DNA of 60,358 nt from Bacillota bacterium (GTDB taxonomy: Bacteria > Bacillota > Clostridia > Lachnospirales > Anaerotignaceae): contig JAETUG010000011.1 of assembly GCA_021768705.1 (NCBI GenBank), positions 1 through 60,358 of the forward strand. The letters are read 5' to 3'. Position 1 is the stretch's first letter. Each line of letters opens with the position of its first letter. Of this stretch, positions 25,541-33,752 are shown piece after piece. Under the pieces are notes generated by a model. That model saw nothing but the letters and a program-made list of their open reading frames with translations. It was not told the DNA's origin and did no database searches. A program made the translations under genes and the position numbers.

Positions 25541-26119
25541 CTATTCATACAAACTGTCAATCAAATGGTCAACCATAAAATCAAAGGTTTCCATATGATT
25601 GCGTGGAAGAATATCCTTATTTTTGATATTCATAATCAAAGAATAAATAATTGATATCGCCAAATCTGCATCAATCTTGAATTTCAAATACGGTTGGCTG
25701 AAAAAAAGCTGTTGACTCTTTTGATTGGATTTTTCGATTTTCTTTGCCTGTTCCTCTGATAGCTTATGCATCAAAATAATGAAGTCTGTACTGTTTGAAT
25801 CATACAAAAAATTGTTTTTATCATATTCCCGATATATAAGCTTTAAGGCTTCCGCAACACCATACTTATCTTTGTATTTTTCAATTACCTCAGATGCCAT
25901 ATTACAAATTTGTTCTTGCACAGAACACAATACTTCACAAAAAAGAGCCTCTTTCGATTCAAAAAAAAGATAAAATGCCCCCTTTGAGATGCCTACCTGC
26001 TTGCAAAGTTCATCAACGCTTGTTTTTTTGTAGCCATACTGTGTCCAGCTTTGTTTACAGGCTTCCTGTAAACTTCTTTTGATGTTTTCTTTTTCTCTTT
26101 CTGAAAAACTCCTTGCCAT
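25541..26119 (-). CDS. TetR/AcrR-family regulator
   Basis: A 192-aa repressor-type protein. The N-terminal HTH is clear (GYKKTSVDELCKQVGISKGA, then FYLFFESKEALF, about residues 24-56); the C-terminal ligand domain is not assignable. Base composition is more AT-rich than the flanking genes. A palindrome lies just downstream of its own -10 box, consistent with autoregulation. It likely also controls the small ORF and DUF4180 gene behind it. Confidence 0.9.
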   Translation of the reverse strand: MARSFSEREKENIKRSLQEACKQSWTQYGYKKTSVDELCKQVGISKGAFYLFFESKEALFCEVLCSVQEQICNMASEVIEKYKDKYGVAEALKLIYREYDKNNFLYDSNSTDFIILMHKLSEEQAKKIEKSNQKSQQLFFSQPYLKFKIDADLAISIIYSLIMNIKNKDILPRNHMETFDFMVDHLIDSLYE

Positions 26120-26132
26120 AAGTCCTCCTATA

Positions 26133-26193
26133 TATGACCAAAAATACCACTTCAGTCATAGATATAATATAGCATGAAAAAATTAAAAGTCAA
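26133..26193 (-). promoter_or_regulatory. tetR promoter with operator-like palindrome
   Basis: On the minus strand TTGACT and TATATT are spaced by 16 nt (or TATTAT by 18). Immediately downstream TATGAC and GTCATA frame a 28-bp inverted repeat at 26133-26160, placed to block transcription. Confidence 0.55.
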
Positions 26194-26202
26194 GTTGTTT
26201 AC

Positions 26203-26270
26203 AAAAAAAGACACTCATTCAGTTCCGATGGAAATGTTACTTTTCATCAAGAACTAAAATGACTGTCTTT
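26203..26270 (-). terminator. Terminator of the yhaM-nuclease-rlmD operon
   Basis: A long interrupted stem (AAAGACA, TCATT, AGTTC and GATG arms, with the matching strand ending TGTCTTTTTTT) on the minus strand, about 50 nt after the rlmD stop. Confidence 0.75.
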
Positions 26271-26318
26271 CATACAATAATGCTATTCCATTCACAAAGG
26301 GCTGAAATGCAAGGATTT

Positions 26319-27689
26319 TTACATATCTCGTTTTTGGAGTAACGACACTACCTCCACATGGACACTATGAGGAAATTGATCCACAGGCTGCACTTCCTTC
26401 ACCTCATAGCCGCCCTCTTTCAGCACCACCAAATCTCTTGCCCAGGTAGCAGGGTTACAAGAAACGTACACAATCTTTTCAGGACTGATCTGTAGGATCG
26501 TTTCCAACAGTTTTTCATCGCAGCCCTTTCTGGGAGGGTCCACCACAACGATATCCGCTGTGATGCCTTCTTCTTCATATAATCTGGGAATCACTTCTTC
26601 CGCAGCGCCCACGGCAAATTCCGCATTTGTGATGCCATTTCTTTCCGCATTCTTTTTGGCATCGGCAATGGCTTCGGGAACGATCTCCACGCCAAAGACC
26701 CTTTTCGCCTTTCTGGCAAAAAACAGGGAAATGGTGCCAATGCCGCAATACAGATCAAGGACTGTTTCATCCCCTTTCAAATCAGACAGCTCCACCGCTT
26801 TGCCATACAGCACTTCCGTCTGCACAGGATTCACCTGATAGAAGGACAAGGGAGAAATTTCAAATTCGATACCATCAATGGAATCTGTAATGGTATCCTT
26901 TCCCCAAAGGGTAATCACTTTTTTACCCAAAATCACATTGGTCTTTTCTTTATTCACATTCAGTACAATGGAAACAACGCCTTCCACTTTTTTCAGGCGT
27001 TCCACCAAACGATCACTATTGGGCAATTTTTTTCCGTTTACAACGATGCAGACCATGATCTCGCCGCTGTTTCTGCCGATACGGGTCAAAATATGACGCA
27101 CCAGACCCTTGTGCTTCTCCTCGTCATAAAGCGGAATCTGGAATTCATTCAGGAACTGGCGAACAATACCGATGATCTCATCGTTACATTCGTTCTGCAG
27201 GAAGCATCTGTCTGTATCGACAATACGATGGCTGCGCTTCGCATAAAACCCGATGGCACAGTCATTCTTGCCCTGCCCCACAGGAAACTGCGCTTTATTA
27301 CGGTAACGCCAGGGGTCTGCCATACCAAGGGCAGGCTTTACCTCTACGCCCTTGATGCCGGCGATCCGTTCCAAATCATCCTGTACTTCTTTTGTCTTAT
27401 AAGCCAACTCTGCTTCATAGGACAAATGCTGCAGCTGACAGCCGCCGCACTGCTTCGCCACAGGGCATACAGGCTCTCTGCGTTCAGGGGAAACCTCCAA
27501 TGTCTCCATCAACTTGCCATAGCCATAGTTCTTTTTCACTTTCACAATCAGAACCCTGATCTTTTCGCCGGGTAAAGCCCCTTCCACAAAAACCGTAAAA
27601 CCATCGATACGGCCAATGCCTTCCCCATTGCTGCCCAGAGCATCTATCGTCATCTCGTAAATTTTATTTTTTTCTACGGGAATGTTCAT
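26319..27689 (-). CDS. rlmD: 23S rRNA (uracil-C5) methyltransferase, RlmD/RlmCD type
   Basis: A 456-aa SAM-dependent enzyme forming m5U in 23S rRNA. It has an N-terminal TRAM domain (1-60), a [4Fe-4S] motif (CPVAKQCGGCQLQ), a SAM fold (DLYCGIGTISLFFA) and the catalytic cysteine in YVSCNPATWARDL. The start overlaps the upstream nuclease gene by ATGA, with GGAGA upstream. Firmicutes carry several paralogues of this family, so the exact uridine target is uncertain. Confidence 0.93.
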   Translation of the reverse strand: MNIPVEKNKIYEMTIDALGSNGEGIGRIDGFTVFVEGALPGEKIRVLIVKVKKNYGYGKLMETLEVSPERREPVCPVAKQCGGCQLQHLSYEAELAYKTKEVQDDLERIAGIKGVEVKPALGMADPWRYRNKAQFPVGQGKNDCAIGFYAKRSHRIVDTDRCFLQNECNDEIIGIVRQFLNEFQIPLYDEEKHKGLVRHILTRIGRNSGEIMVCIVVNGKKLPNSDRLVERLKKVEGVVSIVLNVNKEKTNVILGKKVITLWGKDTITDSIDGIEFEISPLSFYQVNPVQTEVLYGKAVELSDLKGDETVLDLYCGIGTISLFFARKAKRVFGVEIVPEAIADAKKNAERNGITNAEFAVGAAEEVIPRLYEEEGITADIVVVDPPRKGCDEKLLETILQISPEKIVYVSCNPATWARDLVVLKEGGYEVKEVQPVDQFPHSVHVEVVSLLQKRDM

Positions 27690-28303
27690 TCTAATTCTCC
27701 TTCTATTTCTGTCTCGGAAAAGGGACACACCGTACCATTGCAGACACAGGGACGGCAATGGGCAAAGCTGTTCTTCGGCTTTCCAACGCCATACTGCAGC
27801 ATCTCCCGCATTTCCTTCATGGTTCCCAGCACTTCATTCCGCACCTTCGCTGTATTTTTGATCTCAAACATATAATCCTGATAGACAATGCGCCCAAACG
27901 CAGGCCTTTTGCCGTACACATCCTCCAAAATCAAGAAATATGCCCCCAGCTGCAGCAGATCCCCATGATGCGGTTCTTCCTCTTCATCGATACTGCCGCT
28001 TTTCAGTTCCACCGGTACAATTTTCCCGCCAAACCTGCTCCGAAAAACATAATCCGGTTTGCCCTGCAGTTCATATTTTGCAGAATAGAGCAGCTTTCCA
28101 AAGTCTTCCTCACCTTTTCTGCCCTGCTTCTGGTCAGCATAGATCAGGGCATAGCCCCGCACATCATCCCGTGCAGTCAACTTGCGGATACCGGGTCTGC
28201 CATGCTTCACCAGCAAAAGCACCACCAGCAGGAAGATCACTGCCACCATCATCCAATCTGCCACCCCAAGGCTGCTCAAAAAACTCTTAGACCATTCCGC
28301 CAT
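27686..28303 (-). CDS. Membrane-anchored Cas4/Dna2-like PD-(D/E)XK nuclease, C-terminal part of a split pair
   Basis: A 205-aa protein with one N-terminal membrane helix (17-33), then a Cas4-like core: motif II Asp84 (GKPDYVF), motif III Glu99-x-Lys101 (VPVELKSG), motif IV Gln118...Tyr122 (LLQLGAY), and four cysteines at 183, 186, 188 and 193 that can supply three Fe-S ligands. It lacks the N-terminal Cys and motif I His of Cas4; these are found in the adjacent overlapping gene. No CRISPR array or cas1/cas2 is present. A membrane-tethered Fe-S exonuclease made of two chains is the best reading. Confidence 0.8.
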   Translation of the reverse strand: MAEWSKSFLSSLGVADWMMVAVIFLLVVLLLVKHGRPGIRKLTARDDVRGYALIYADQKQGRKGEEDFGKLLYSAKYELQGKPDYVFRSRFGGKIVPVELKSGSIDEEEEPHHGDLLQLGAYFLILEDVYGKRPAFGRIVYQDYMFEIKNTAKVRNEVLGTMKEMREMLQYGVGKPKNSFAHCRPCVCNGTVCPFSETEIEGELE

Positions 28304-28583
28304 GTCTCATCCACAAATATCCCACAGCAGCAGCCCCTGCGAACAGCAGCACCGCCACTTTCCAAAGGGTTCTTTTCAGCTTCAGCAAAAGATAGCTTCT
28401 GCGGTGATATTTTTCTCCTTTCTGAAATCTACTGGCAAGGCTGTCCTCCAAATGCAGTCTTTCATTTCGTTCCACATAGAGGCGCCGCAGCTCCTTCCTG
28501 CCGTACAGCCGTTCATAATACCACTGATATGGGCAATAATCAAATTTGCTGATCTCGTGGGCGGATAATGTTTTTCGTTCCAT
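28287..28583 (-). CDS. Membrane-anchored N-terminal part of a split Cas4-like nuclease
   Basis: A 98-aa protein starting with the pattern of a Cas4 N-terminus: SAHEISKFDYCPYQWYYERL, with Cys17 as the lone first Fe-S ligand. FQKGEKYH follows (Gly56...His60, matching motif I). A single membrane helix (74-91) ends it. An AGAGGAA site precedes the ATG. It overlaps the next gene by 17 nt, and that gene carries the missing catalytic motifs. With one chain N-in/C-out and the other N-out/C-in, both catalytic parts would face the cytosol. Confidence 0.75.
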   Translation of the reverse strand: MERKTLSAHEISKFDYCPYQWYYERLYGRKELRRLYVERNERLHLEDSLASRFQKGEKYHRRSYLLLKLKRTLWKVAVLLFAGAAAVGYLWMRHGGMV

Positions 28584-28594
28584 TTTGCTTCCTC

Positions 28595-29539
28595 TTATTT
28601 ATAGTCAGATTTACGAATATTTCTTGCCAGCATACGGTGATACCCCGCCCAACTGCCTTGGGTATTATCTCCTGCAATGATTTCTTCGAACATTTTTGTT
28701 TTCGCATCCATGTTGTCCGCACAATGAAGGATGAATGCTTCGATGGTCTCAGGCACCTTGGGAGAGCCATATTCCAATTCCCCATGGTGGGAAAGGATGC
28801 AGTGCATCATCAATGTCACCAGCTGTTTGGGAAAGCCCTCGATTTTCGCCGCTGTATCACGGATCAGTTCGGCCCCCATGAAGATATGCCCCAAAAGCTG
28901 CCCTTCGTCTGTGTAATCATTTTCAGGGAAATCAGACAGCTCCATGATCTTACCGACATCATGCAGCATGGCGCAGGCCACCAAAATATCCCGATCCACA
29001 TATGCATATCTGGGTGCCATAAAGTCGCAGATCTGGGTTACAGATAAAGTATGTTCCACCAAACCGCCGCGGAAACTATGGTGCATGGTCTTTGCTGCGG
29101 AATGATACTTGAAATCCTTGCTGATAACAGGGTGCTTCAGGAAAATCTCTTCCAGCAGCTTTTTGATATAAGGGCTCTGGATTGTTTTGATATAATCCAA
29201 AAGCTGGTTGTACATTTCATCAATGTTTTTATCGGTGCTGGGGATAAAATCAGCAGGATCATATTCCCCTTCACGGCTGCGGCGGATACGTTTTACATTC
29301 AGCTGCAGTTCATTATTGAATGTGGTTACAAAGGCATCGATCTTGATGAAATCCTTTTCCTGGAAGCTCTGGATATCCTTGTTCATATCCCAGACTTTCG
29401 CATCCACGATCCCTGTTTTATCCTGTAATTTCAAAGAAAGATATGTTTTCCCATTGCGGGATTTCATACTTGTTCTGGATTTGCAGAGGTAATGCTCGAT
29501 GACATTTTCGCCCTCTTTCAATTCGTTGATATATCTCAT
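28595..29539 (-). CDS. yhaM: 3'-5' exoribonuclease YhaM family (OB-fold + HD domain)
   Basis: A 314-aa protein with an N-terminal OB-fold nucleic-acid-binding domain (about 10-90) and a C-terminal HD phosphohydrolase domain: HHSFRGGLVEHTLSV, then ACAMLHDVGKIMEL, then ILSHHGELEYGSPK. YhaM trims single-stranded RNA, and DNA in some reports, from the 3' end. GGAGG precedes the ATG. It heads the operon with the split Cas4-like pair and rlmD, so two nuclease systems and an RNA modifier are made together. Confidence 0.93.
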   Translation of the reverse strand: MRYINELKEGENVIEHYLCKSRTSMKSRNGKTYLSLKLQDKTGIVDAKVWDMNKDIQSFQEKDFIKIDAFVTTFNNELQLNVKRIRRSREGEYDPADFIPSTDKNIDEMYNQLLDYIKTIQSPYIKKLLEEIFLKHPVISKDFKYHSAAKTMHHSFRGGLVEHTLSVTQICDFMAPRYAYVDRDILVACAMLHDVGKIMELSDFPENDYTDEGQLLGHIFMGAELIRDTAAKIEGFPKQLVTLMMHCILSHHGELEYGSPKVPETIEAFILHCADNMDAKTKMFEEIIAGDNTQGSWAGYHRMLARNIRKSDYK

Positions 29540-29709
29540 GCCAGTCCTCCATTTCTATGCTTCGGCATTGATTTTCAATCTTTGCGTCCATTCAAATTAT
29601 ATTTCATTATACTATACTTTCCTAAAATGCACCACGCCTTTTTCCCGCCTGGAACAAATTGAAATTTTTTCCGTCAAAAAATATTAAAGGAATCTTACGC
29701 TCTTTGCTG

Positions 29710-29738
29710 TTGGATTCCATTCTCAGGTATGGTATCAT
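29710..29738 (+). promoter_or_regulatory. Promoter of the first secreted stalk-domain gene
   Basis: TTGGAT and TATCAT with a 17-nt spacer, 37 nt before the ATG at 29776, which has AGGAGG upstream. Confidence 0.5.
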
Positions 29739-29775
29739 AAAATAGATAAGTTGTATTTTCAAAGGAGGAATTTTT

Positions 29776-30903
29776 ATGAAGAAAAGAATTCTCTGCGGTG
29801 CGCTTTCCGCTGCTATTCTTGTTGGAGTATCCCCCGTAACTGCTTTAGCGGAGGATTCCCTCAATGTCCTAGATACAAAGGTTATGGATTTCCGGAATCA
29901 GGAAGAGGATGCTTCCGGAGAAGGCTGGTATTGGGATGCCAATGGTCAGACATTGACACTGGACGGATTCCGTTATTCTGTTCCTTACAACAAACTGGAG
30001 GATTCTGCTGCCATCTATCTGCCAGAGGACAGCTATGTGGAAATCGAAGGTGATGACAACGTACTGGAAACCCATTCCTTCCACTGTGATGCTTTTTATT
30101 GTGAAGGGGAAGTAAATTTCTACGGGGATGGTAAATTGACACTTTCCCTTGACAGCTATGGCGCAAATGCCATTTATGTGGAAAAAGGCCCCCTGCTCAT
30201 TGATGATGAAGCAGAAATCACTGTGGAATCCAGTGGCTATATCATTTATCTGAATAATGCCAGAGGCACTAACCCACTCATCAGCATCAAAGATGATGCA
30301 AAGCTCATCTTCAACAAAAAAGACCATAAAGGCCGTAACATCCTTCTCACGAAAAAATCCCAAGTACACACTTCTTCTAATTGGCTGGATTATGCAGAGG
30401 TAGAGGATACATGGGATGATGACTATATCAATCTGGTGGCTAAGGAAACCGTAAAAGCACCGGAAAAAGAAGAGCCCCCTGTTTCTGCTGAAAAACCCGA
30501 TGATTCCCAGAAACAGAACGAATACAAGATCGTTGTCGGCAGCCCTTCTATCGAAAAAAACGGAAAGATCTCCTACACAGCAGATGTTTCCCCTTACCTG
30601 AGCAATGGCTATACTATGCTGCCTCTGCGGGCTCTGTTGGAAGTTTCCGATCCTGAGCAGGAAGTAAAATGGAGTGCAGAACAAAAAGCTGCATATACCT
30701 TCGTAAACAATAAACTGGTTGTGATCAACCCCGGTCAGGATACCTACAAAAAAGGTACAGAAAAAATCGAACTTTCAACTCCCGCCGAAACAAAAAACGG
30801 CAGATTGTTCGTTTCCCTGCGGGATTGGATGAGCATTATGGAAATGAGCAGTTCTCAGCTGAACTGGGATTCCGAAACAAAAACTATTACATTGACATAC
30901 TGA
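29776..30903 (+). CDS. Secreted protein with C-terminal stalk (copper amine oxidase N-like) domain, paralogue 1
   Basis: A 375-aa exported protein. A Sec signal peptide (KKRILCGALSAAILVGVSP, cleaved after ALA) is followed by about 190 residues of short beta strands suggestive of a beta-helix or carbohydrate-binding-like fold (GWYWDANGQTLTLDGF, YGANAIYVEKGPLLIDDEAE). A charged linker near 225-250 leads to a C-terminal stalk domain (NGYTMLPLRALLEV, LFVSLRDWM). No LPXTG motif is seen. A homologue follows 87 nt downstream. Function unknown; a cell-surface role is inferred. Confidence 0.88.
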   Translation: MKKRILCGALSAAILVGVSPVTALAEDSLNVLDTKVMDFRNQEEDASGEGWYWDANGQTLTLDGFRYSVPYNKLEDSAAIYLPEDSYVEIEGDDNVLETHSFHCDAFYCEGEVNFYGDGKLTLSLDSYGANAIYVEKGPLLIDDEAEITVESSGYIIYLNNARGTNPLISIKDDAKLIFNKKDHKGRNILLTKKSQVHTSSNWLDYAEVEDTWDDDYINLVAKETVKAPEKEEPPVSAEKPDDSQKQNEYKIVVGSPSIEKNGKISYTADVSPYLSNGYTMLPLRALLEVSDPEQEVKWSAEQKAAYTFVNNKLVVINPGQDTYKKGTEKIELSTPAETKNGRLFVSLRDWMSIMEMSSSQLNWDSETKTITLTY

Positions 30904-30904
30904 T

Positions 30905-30944
30905 TGATAGAAAGAGATGGAGCTTTCCATCTCTTTTTCTATCA
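30905..30944 (+). terminator. Terminator between the twin secreted-protein genes
   Basis: GATAGAAAGAGATGGA and TCCATCTCTTTTTCTATC form an extended stem containing a T run. The second gene therefore probably has its own promoter or depends on readthrough. Confidence 0.65.
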
Positions 30945-30989
30945 GGTACAATATCATAAGAAATGAAAAAAAGAAAAGGAGGAATTTTT

Positions 30990-32174
30990 ATGACGAAAAA
31001 ACCGATCTGCGGGCTTTTGACAACAGCTATCCTTTTAGGCGCCTTTCCCGTCTCCGCCTTTGCTGCAGATACCCTCAGGATCACCAACTGGATGATGGAT
31101 TTTCGCAGCGGCAGAAATGACTGTGAAGGAGACGGCTGGGAATGGGATGCTGATTCCAAAACCCTGACCCTGGAAGATTTCAACGCTGTTGTACCGGAGG
31201 GCAAAATGGAAAATCAGGCGGCAATCCTATTGCCCGATGAAAGCACTGTTTCTCTAAAAGGGAAAAATAATGAGCTCCTGACAGAATCTTATCATTGCTG
31301 CGGCATATATGGCGAAGGGGAATTGTATTTCTCCGGCAATGGTAAGCTAAAAATCACCACAGAAAGCTATGGTGCCAGTGCAATTTATGTGGATCACGGC
31401 CCCCTCATTTTCGAGGATAAGGTAGAAATTACAGTCGAACCGGAAGGTTATGTCATTTATGTCAGTGAAGCCAAAGGCAAAGACCCCATCATCAGCCTGC
31501 AGGATCGGGCAAAGGTGATTTTCCCCACAGACTGCACAGACCGCAACATCACTGTAACCCACAAATCTTCTGTAAAACCCGCGGATAACTGGATGGACTT
31601 TTCGGAAGAAATTGACAGAGATGAGAAAACCGTCACACTGGTAAAAAAAGTCGAGAAAACCGCCCCAAAGGATGAAAAGAAGCCAGAAACAGAACCCGAC
31701 AAAGAAAATTCCAAGGAAGAACCTGCAAAGAAAAATGAATACCAGATCACCATCGGCAGTCCTTCCATCTTGAAAAATGGTACTGTTGCCTATATAGCGG
31801 ATGAAGCCCCTTATTTGAGCAATGGGTATACTATGCTGCCTCTGCGGGCATTGCTGAAGGTAACAGAGGCTGATGTAGATATAACGTGGGACGCTGCCAC
31901 GAAAACAGTTTCTGTCAGAACAAAAGCAGCGGATACCTACACCGGCAGAGATCGAAATGATGGCGTTTTTACAAAAGGTGTCGATCTTCAGATTGGCGCA
32001 AATGATATGATTTGTGTGGCGAATAAAGTTCCGCTTTTCACCCCTGCGGAAACAAAAAATGGACGTACTTTCGTTTCCCTGAGAGACTGGATGCAGATTC
32101 TTGATGCATTGGATCAGCCCGCATCTGATCTTACATGGGACACAAAAACAAAAACTGTACGATTTCTAAAATAA
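30990..32174 (+). CDS. Secreted protein with C-terminal stalk domain, paralogue 2
   Basis: A 394-aa homologue of the preceding protein with the same layout: signal peptide (ending VSAFAAD), beta-strand-rich region (GWEWDADSKTLTLEDF, YGASAIYVDHGPLIFEDK), an acidic-basic linker rich in Glu, Lys and Pro (about 225-250), and a C-terminal stalk domain (NGYTMLPLRALLKV, TFVSLRDWMQIL). The start at MTKKPIC follows AGGAGG; the frame extends upstream to 30963 without a site. The pair is a tandem duplication that has diverged substantially. Confidence 0.88.
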   Translation: MTKKPICGLLTTAILLGAFPVSAFAADTLRITNWMMDFRSGRNDCEGDGWEWDADSKTLTLEDFNAVVPEGKMENQAAILLPDESTVSLKGKNNELLTESYHCCGIYGEGELYFSGNGKLKITTESYGASAIYVDHGPLIFEDKVEITVEPEGYVIYVSEAKGKDPIISLQDRAKVIFPTDCTDRNITVTHKSSVKPADNWMDFSEEIDRDEKTVTLVKKVEKTAPKDEKKPETEPDKENSKEEPAKKNEYQITIGSPSILKNGTVAYIADEAPYLSNGYTMLPLRALLKVTEADVDITWDAATKTVSVRTKAADTYTGRDRNDGVFTKGVDLQIGANDMICVANKVPLFTPAETKNGRTFVSLRDWMQILDALDQPASDLTWDTKTKTVRFLK

Positions 32175-32177
32175 ATC

Positions 32178-32211
32178 AAAAGATCCTTCTCTGATATGGG
32201 GAGGATTTTTT
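32178..32211 (+). terminator. Terminator after paralogue 2
   Basis: AAAAGATCCT and AGGATTTTTT flank a 14-nt loop and end in a T run directly after the stop codon. Confidence 0.7.
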
Positions 32212-32261
32212 GATTGCATTGTGCTACAATGGAAACAGTACAAACAGAAAGGATGATCCCC

Positions 32262-32912
32262 ATGAAAGAAGCGACCTTTACACTTTACGATAGAAATACG
32301 TGGCCCCGCAGCAGCCATTTCGAGTATTACACCAAAGGCTTTGTCAAATCCGTCAACAGCATTACCGTACGGCTGGATGTATCCCACTTTCTGCCAGAAA
32401 CAAAAAAACGGAAACTGCGGTTCTTTCCTGCCTTTGCAGCCCTGACGGGACAGGTCATTGCCAACCTTCCGGAAATGTGTACGAATATCGATGAAAATGG
32501 GAACCCGGGGTATTTTTCCTATTTAAATCCCAATTTCACCATCTTCCACGAGGATGACAAAACCTTTTCCGATGTTTGGAGCCAATATGATGCTGATTTT
32601 GATACTTTCTACAACAACATACTGACAGATGGGGAAACCTATCAGGATAAAAAGGGCATCAAAGTAAAAGAAGGACAGCCGAAAAACTTTTTCTGCATCT
32701 CCTGTGTGCCTTGGCTCAGCTACGAAGCCTACTGCCCTGTGAATTACGGCGGTATGCCCAATCTCTTCCCCCTCATCACCTTCGGAAAATATACAGAAGA
32801 AAATGGCAAAACCACCCTGCCCCTCACCCTGACCATCAGCCATGCTGTGATGGATGGATATCATTTATCCAAATTCTTTAGCGACCTGCAAAATGCATTG
32901 GATACATTTTAA
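32262..32912 (+). CDS. Type A chloramphenicol acetyltransferase-like protein
   Basis: A 216-aa CAT-fold acyltransferase, full length for the family. The catalytic His194 and structural Asp198 are in the conserved SHAVMDGYH motif, and SCVPWLSYEAYCPVN matches the family core. Start chosen at MKEATF, 8 nt after AAAGGA. Such chromosomal CAT-like proteins are frequent in Clostridia and need not confer resistance; the acceptor could be another compound. It is followed 12 nt later by a DUF523 gene. Confidence 0.88.
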   Translation: MKEATFTLYDRNTWPRSSHFEYYTKGFVKSVNSITVRLDVSHFLPETKKRKLRFFPAFAALTGQVIANLPEMCTNIDENGNPGYFSYLNPNFTIFHEDDKTFSDVWSQYDADFDTFYNNILTDGETYQDKKGIKVKEGQPKNFFCISCVPWLSYEAYCPVNYGGMPNLFPLITFGKYTEENGKTTLPLTLTISHAVMDGYHLSKFFSDLQNALDTF

Positions 32913-32924
32913 GGAGGTGTTTTT

Positions 32925-33347
32925 GTGAAAATCGCAGTCAGCGCATGCCTTTTGGGGCATAATTGTAAATATAACGGCGGCAACAACCGCAGCCAGAAGG
33001 TTCTGCGGTTTGTTGAAGGACACGAAGTCATCCCTGTCTGTCCGGAAGTAACAGGCGGTCTGCCTACTCCCAGAATCCCTGTGGAATTGCGGAATGGCAG
33101 AGCCATCAATGCCAATGGAGAAGATGTCACAGATTTTTTCCAAGCAGGCACAGAAAAAACCATGACAAGACTTGCAGAAGAACATATCGATCTTGCTGTT
33201 CTCCAGCCTCGTAGTCCTTCCTGTGGCTGCAAACAAATCTACGATGGCACATTTACCAAAACCCTCATCGACGGCAAGGGTATGTTTGCGCAGGCTCTGT
33301 CGGAGGCGCACATTCCTATGATGGATGAAACTGATATTCCCGAATAA
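32925..33347 (+). CDS. DUF523 family protein
   Basis: A 140-aa DUF523 protein, with the typical KIAVSACLLGHNCKYNGG, VIPVCPEVTGGLPTPR and LQPRSPSCGCKQIYDGTF motifs. Conserved cysteines suggest metal or Fe-S binding, but no activity is established. The start is GTG with a strong GGAGGTG site. It follows the CAT-like gene by 12 nt and ends at a hairpin terminator. Confidence 0.92.
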   Translation: MKIAVSACLLGHNCKYNGGNNRSQKVLRFVEGHEVIPVCPEVTGGLPTPRIPVELRNGRAINANGEDVTDFFQAGTEKTMTRLAEEHIDLAVLQPRSPSCGCKQIYDGTFTKTLIDGKGMFAQALSEAHIPMMDETDIPE

Positions 33348-33357
33348 TAAGCAAACA

Positions 33358-33386
33358 AAAAGCCTTAGATCACACTCTAAGGCTTT
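33358..33386. terminator. Bidirectional terminator after DUF523
   Basis: AAAGCCTTAGA and TCTAAGGCTTT with a 6-nt loop, flanked by A and T runs so that it can serve both strands. Confidence 0.85.
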
Positions 33387-33389
33387 CTT

Positions 33390-33692
33390 TTATTTCAATT
33401 TTAGGTTTCTCTTATCGCAAAATTCATAGACCAGAAGGGTATAAACAGGTACAACAAACAAATATACAACGATATTCAGCAGAGTAAAGTTATATGTATT
33501 AGAAACCTCACCAAATTCTAAGAAATAACAGCAAAGCATCCCGATCATGGTACAAAGAAGCATTCTGGGATACAAAAAGGGTCCACGATCTTCCCCATAT
33601 ACACCATAAAGCCCTACCGCCAAAATCCCAAAAGTGCTGACAAAGGTCAAAATATCCGACCACTTTAAGGGGGATTTCTTTCCATTCAACAA
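33390..33692 (-). CDS. Small membrane protein, function unknown
   Basis: A 100-aa frame with about three hydrophobic segments (near 15-32, 42-58 and 70-90) and a basic C-terminus (CDKRNLKLK). The start is TTG without a visible ribosome site and lies right behind the terminator of the amino acid importer. It is therefore either expressed from an unseen promoter or is a 5'-truncated gene. I do not recognise the family. Confidence 0.4.
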   Translation of the reverse strand: MLNGKKSPLKWSDILTFVSTFGILAVGLYGVYGEDRGPFLYPRMLLCTMIGMLCCYFLEFGEVSNTYNFTLLNIVVYLFVVPVYTLLVYEFCDKRNLKLK

Positions 33693-33742
33693 AATAAAAA
33701 AAGTGAAAGAAAATCTTAAGATTCACAGATTCTCTTTCACTT
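33691..33742 (-). terminator. Terminator of the amino acid ABC operon
   Basis: On the minus strand AAGTGAAAGAGAATC and GATTTTCTTTCACTT form a 15-position stem followed by TTTTTATTTT, just past the ATPase stop. Confidence 0.9.
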
Positions 33743-33752
33743 TATTTTTACA

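Noticed and set aside
27686-28583. CRISPR-Cas locus
   Set aside because: Only the Cas4-like pair is present; no cas1, cas2, effector gene or repeat array is found anywhere in the window.
29869-30684. 271-codon minus-strand frame opposite the first secreted protein
   Set aside because: It is a shadow of a well-supported plus-strand gene with signal peptide and stalk domain, and its composition is not protein-like.
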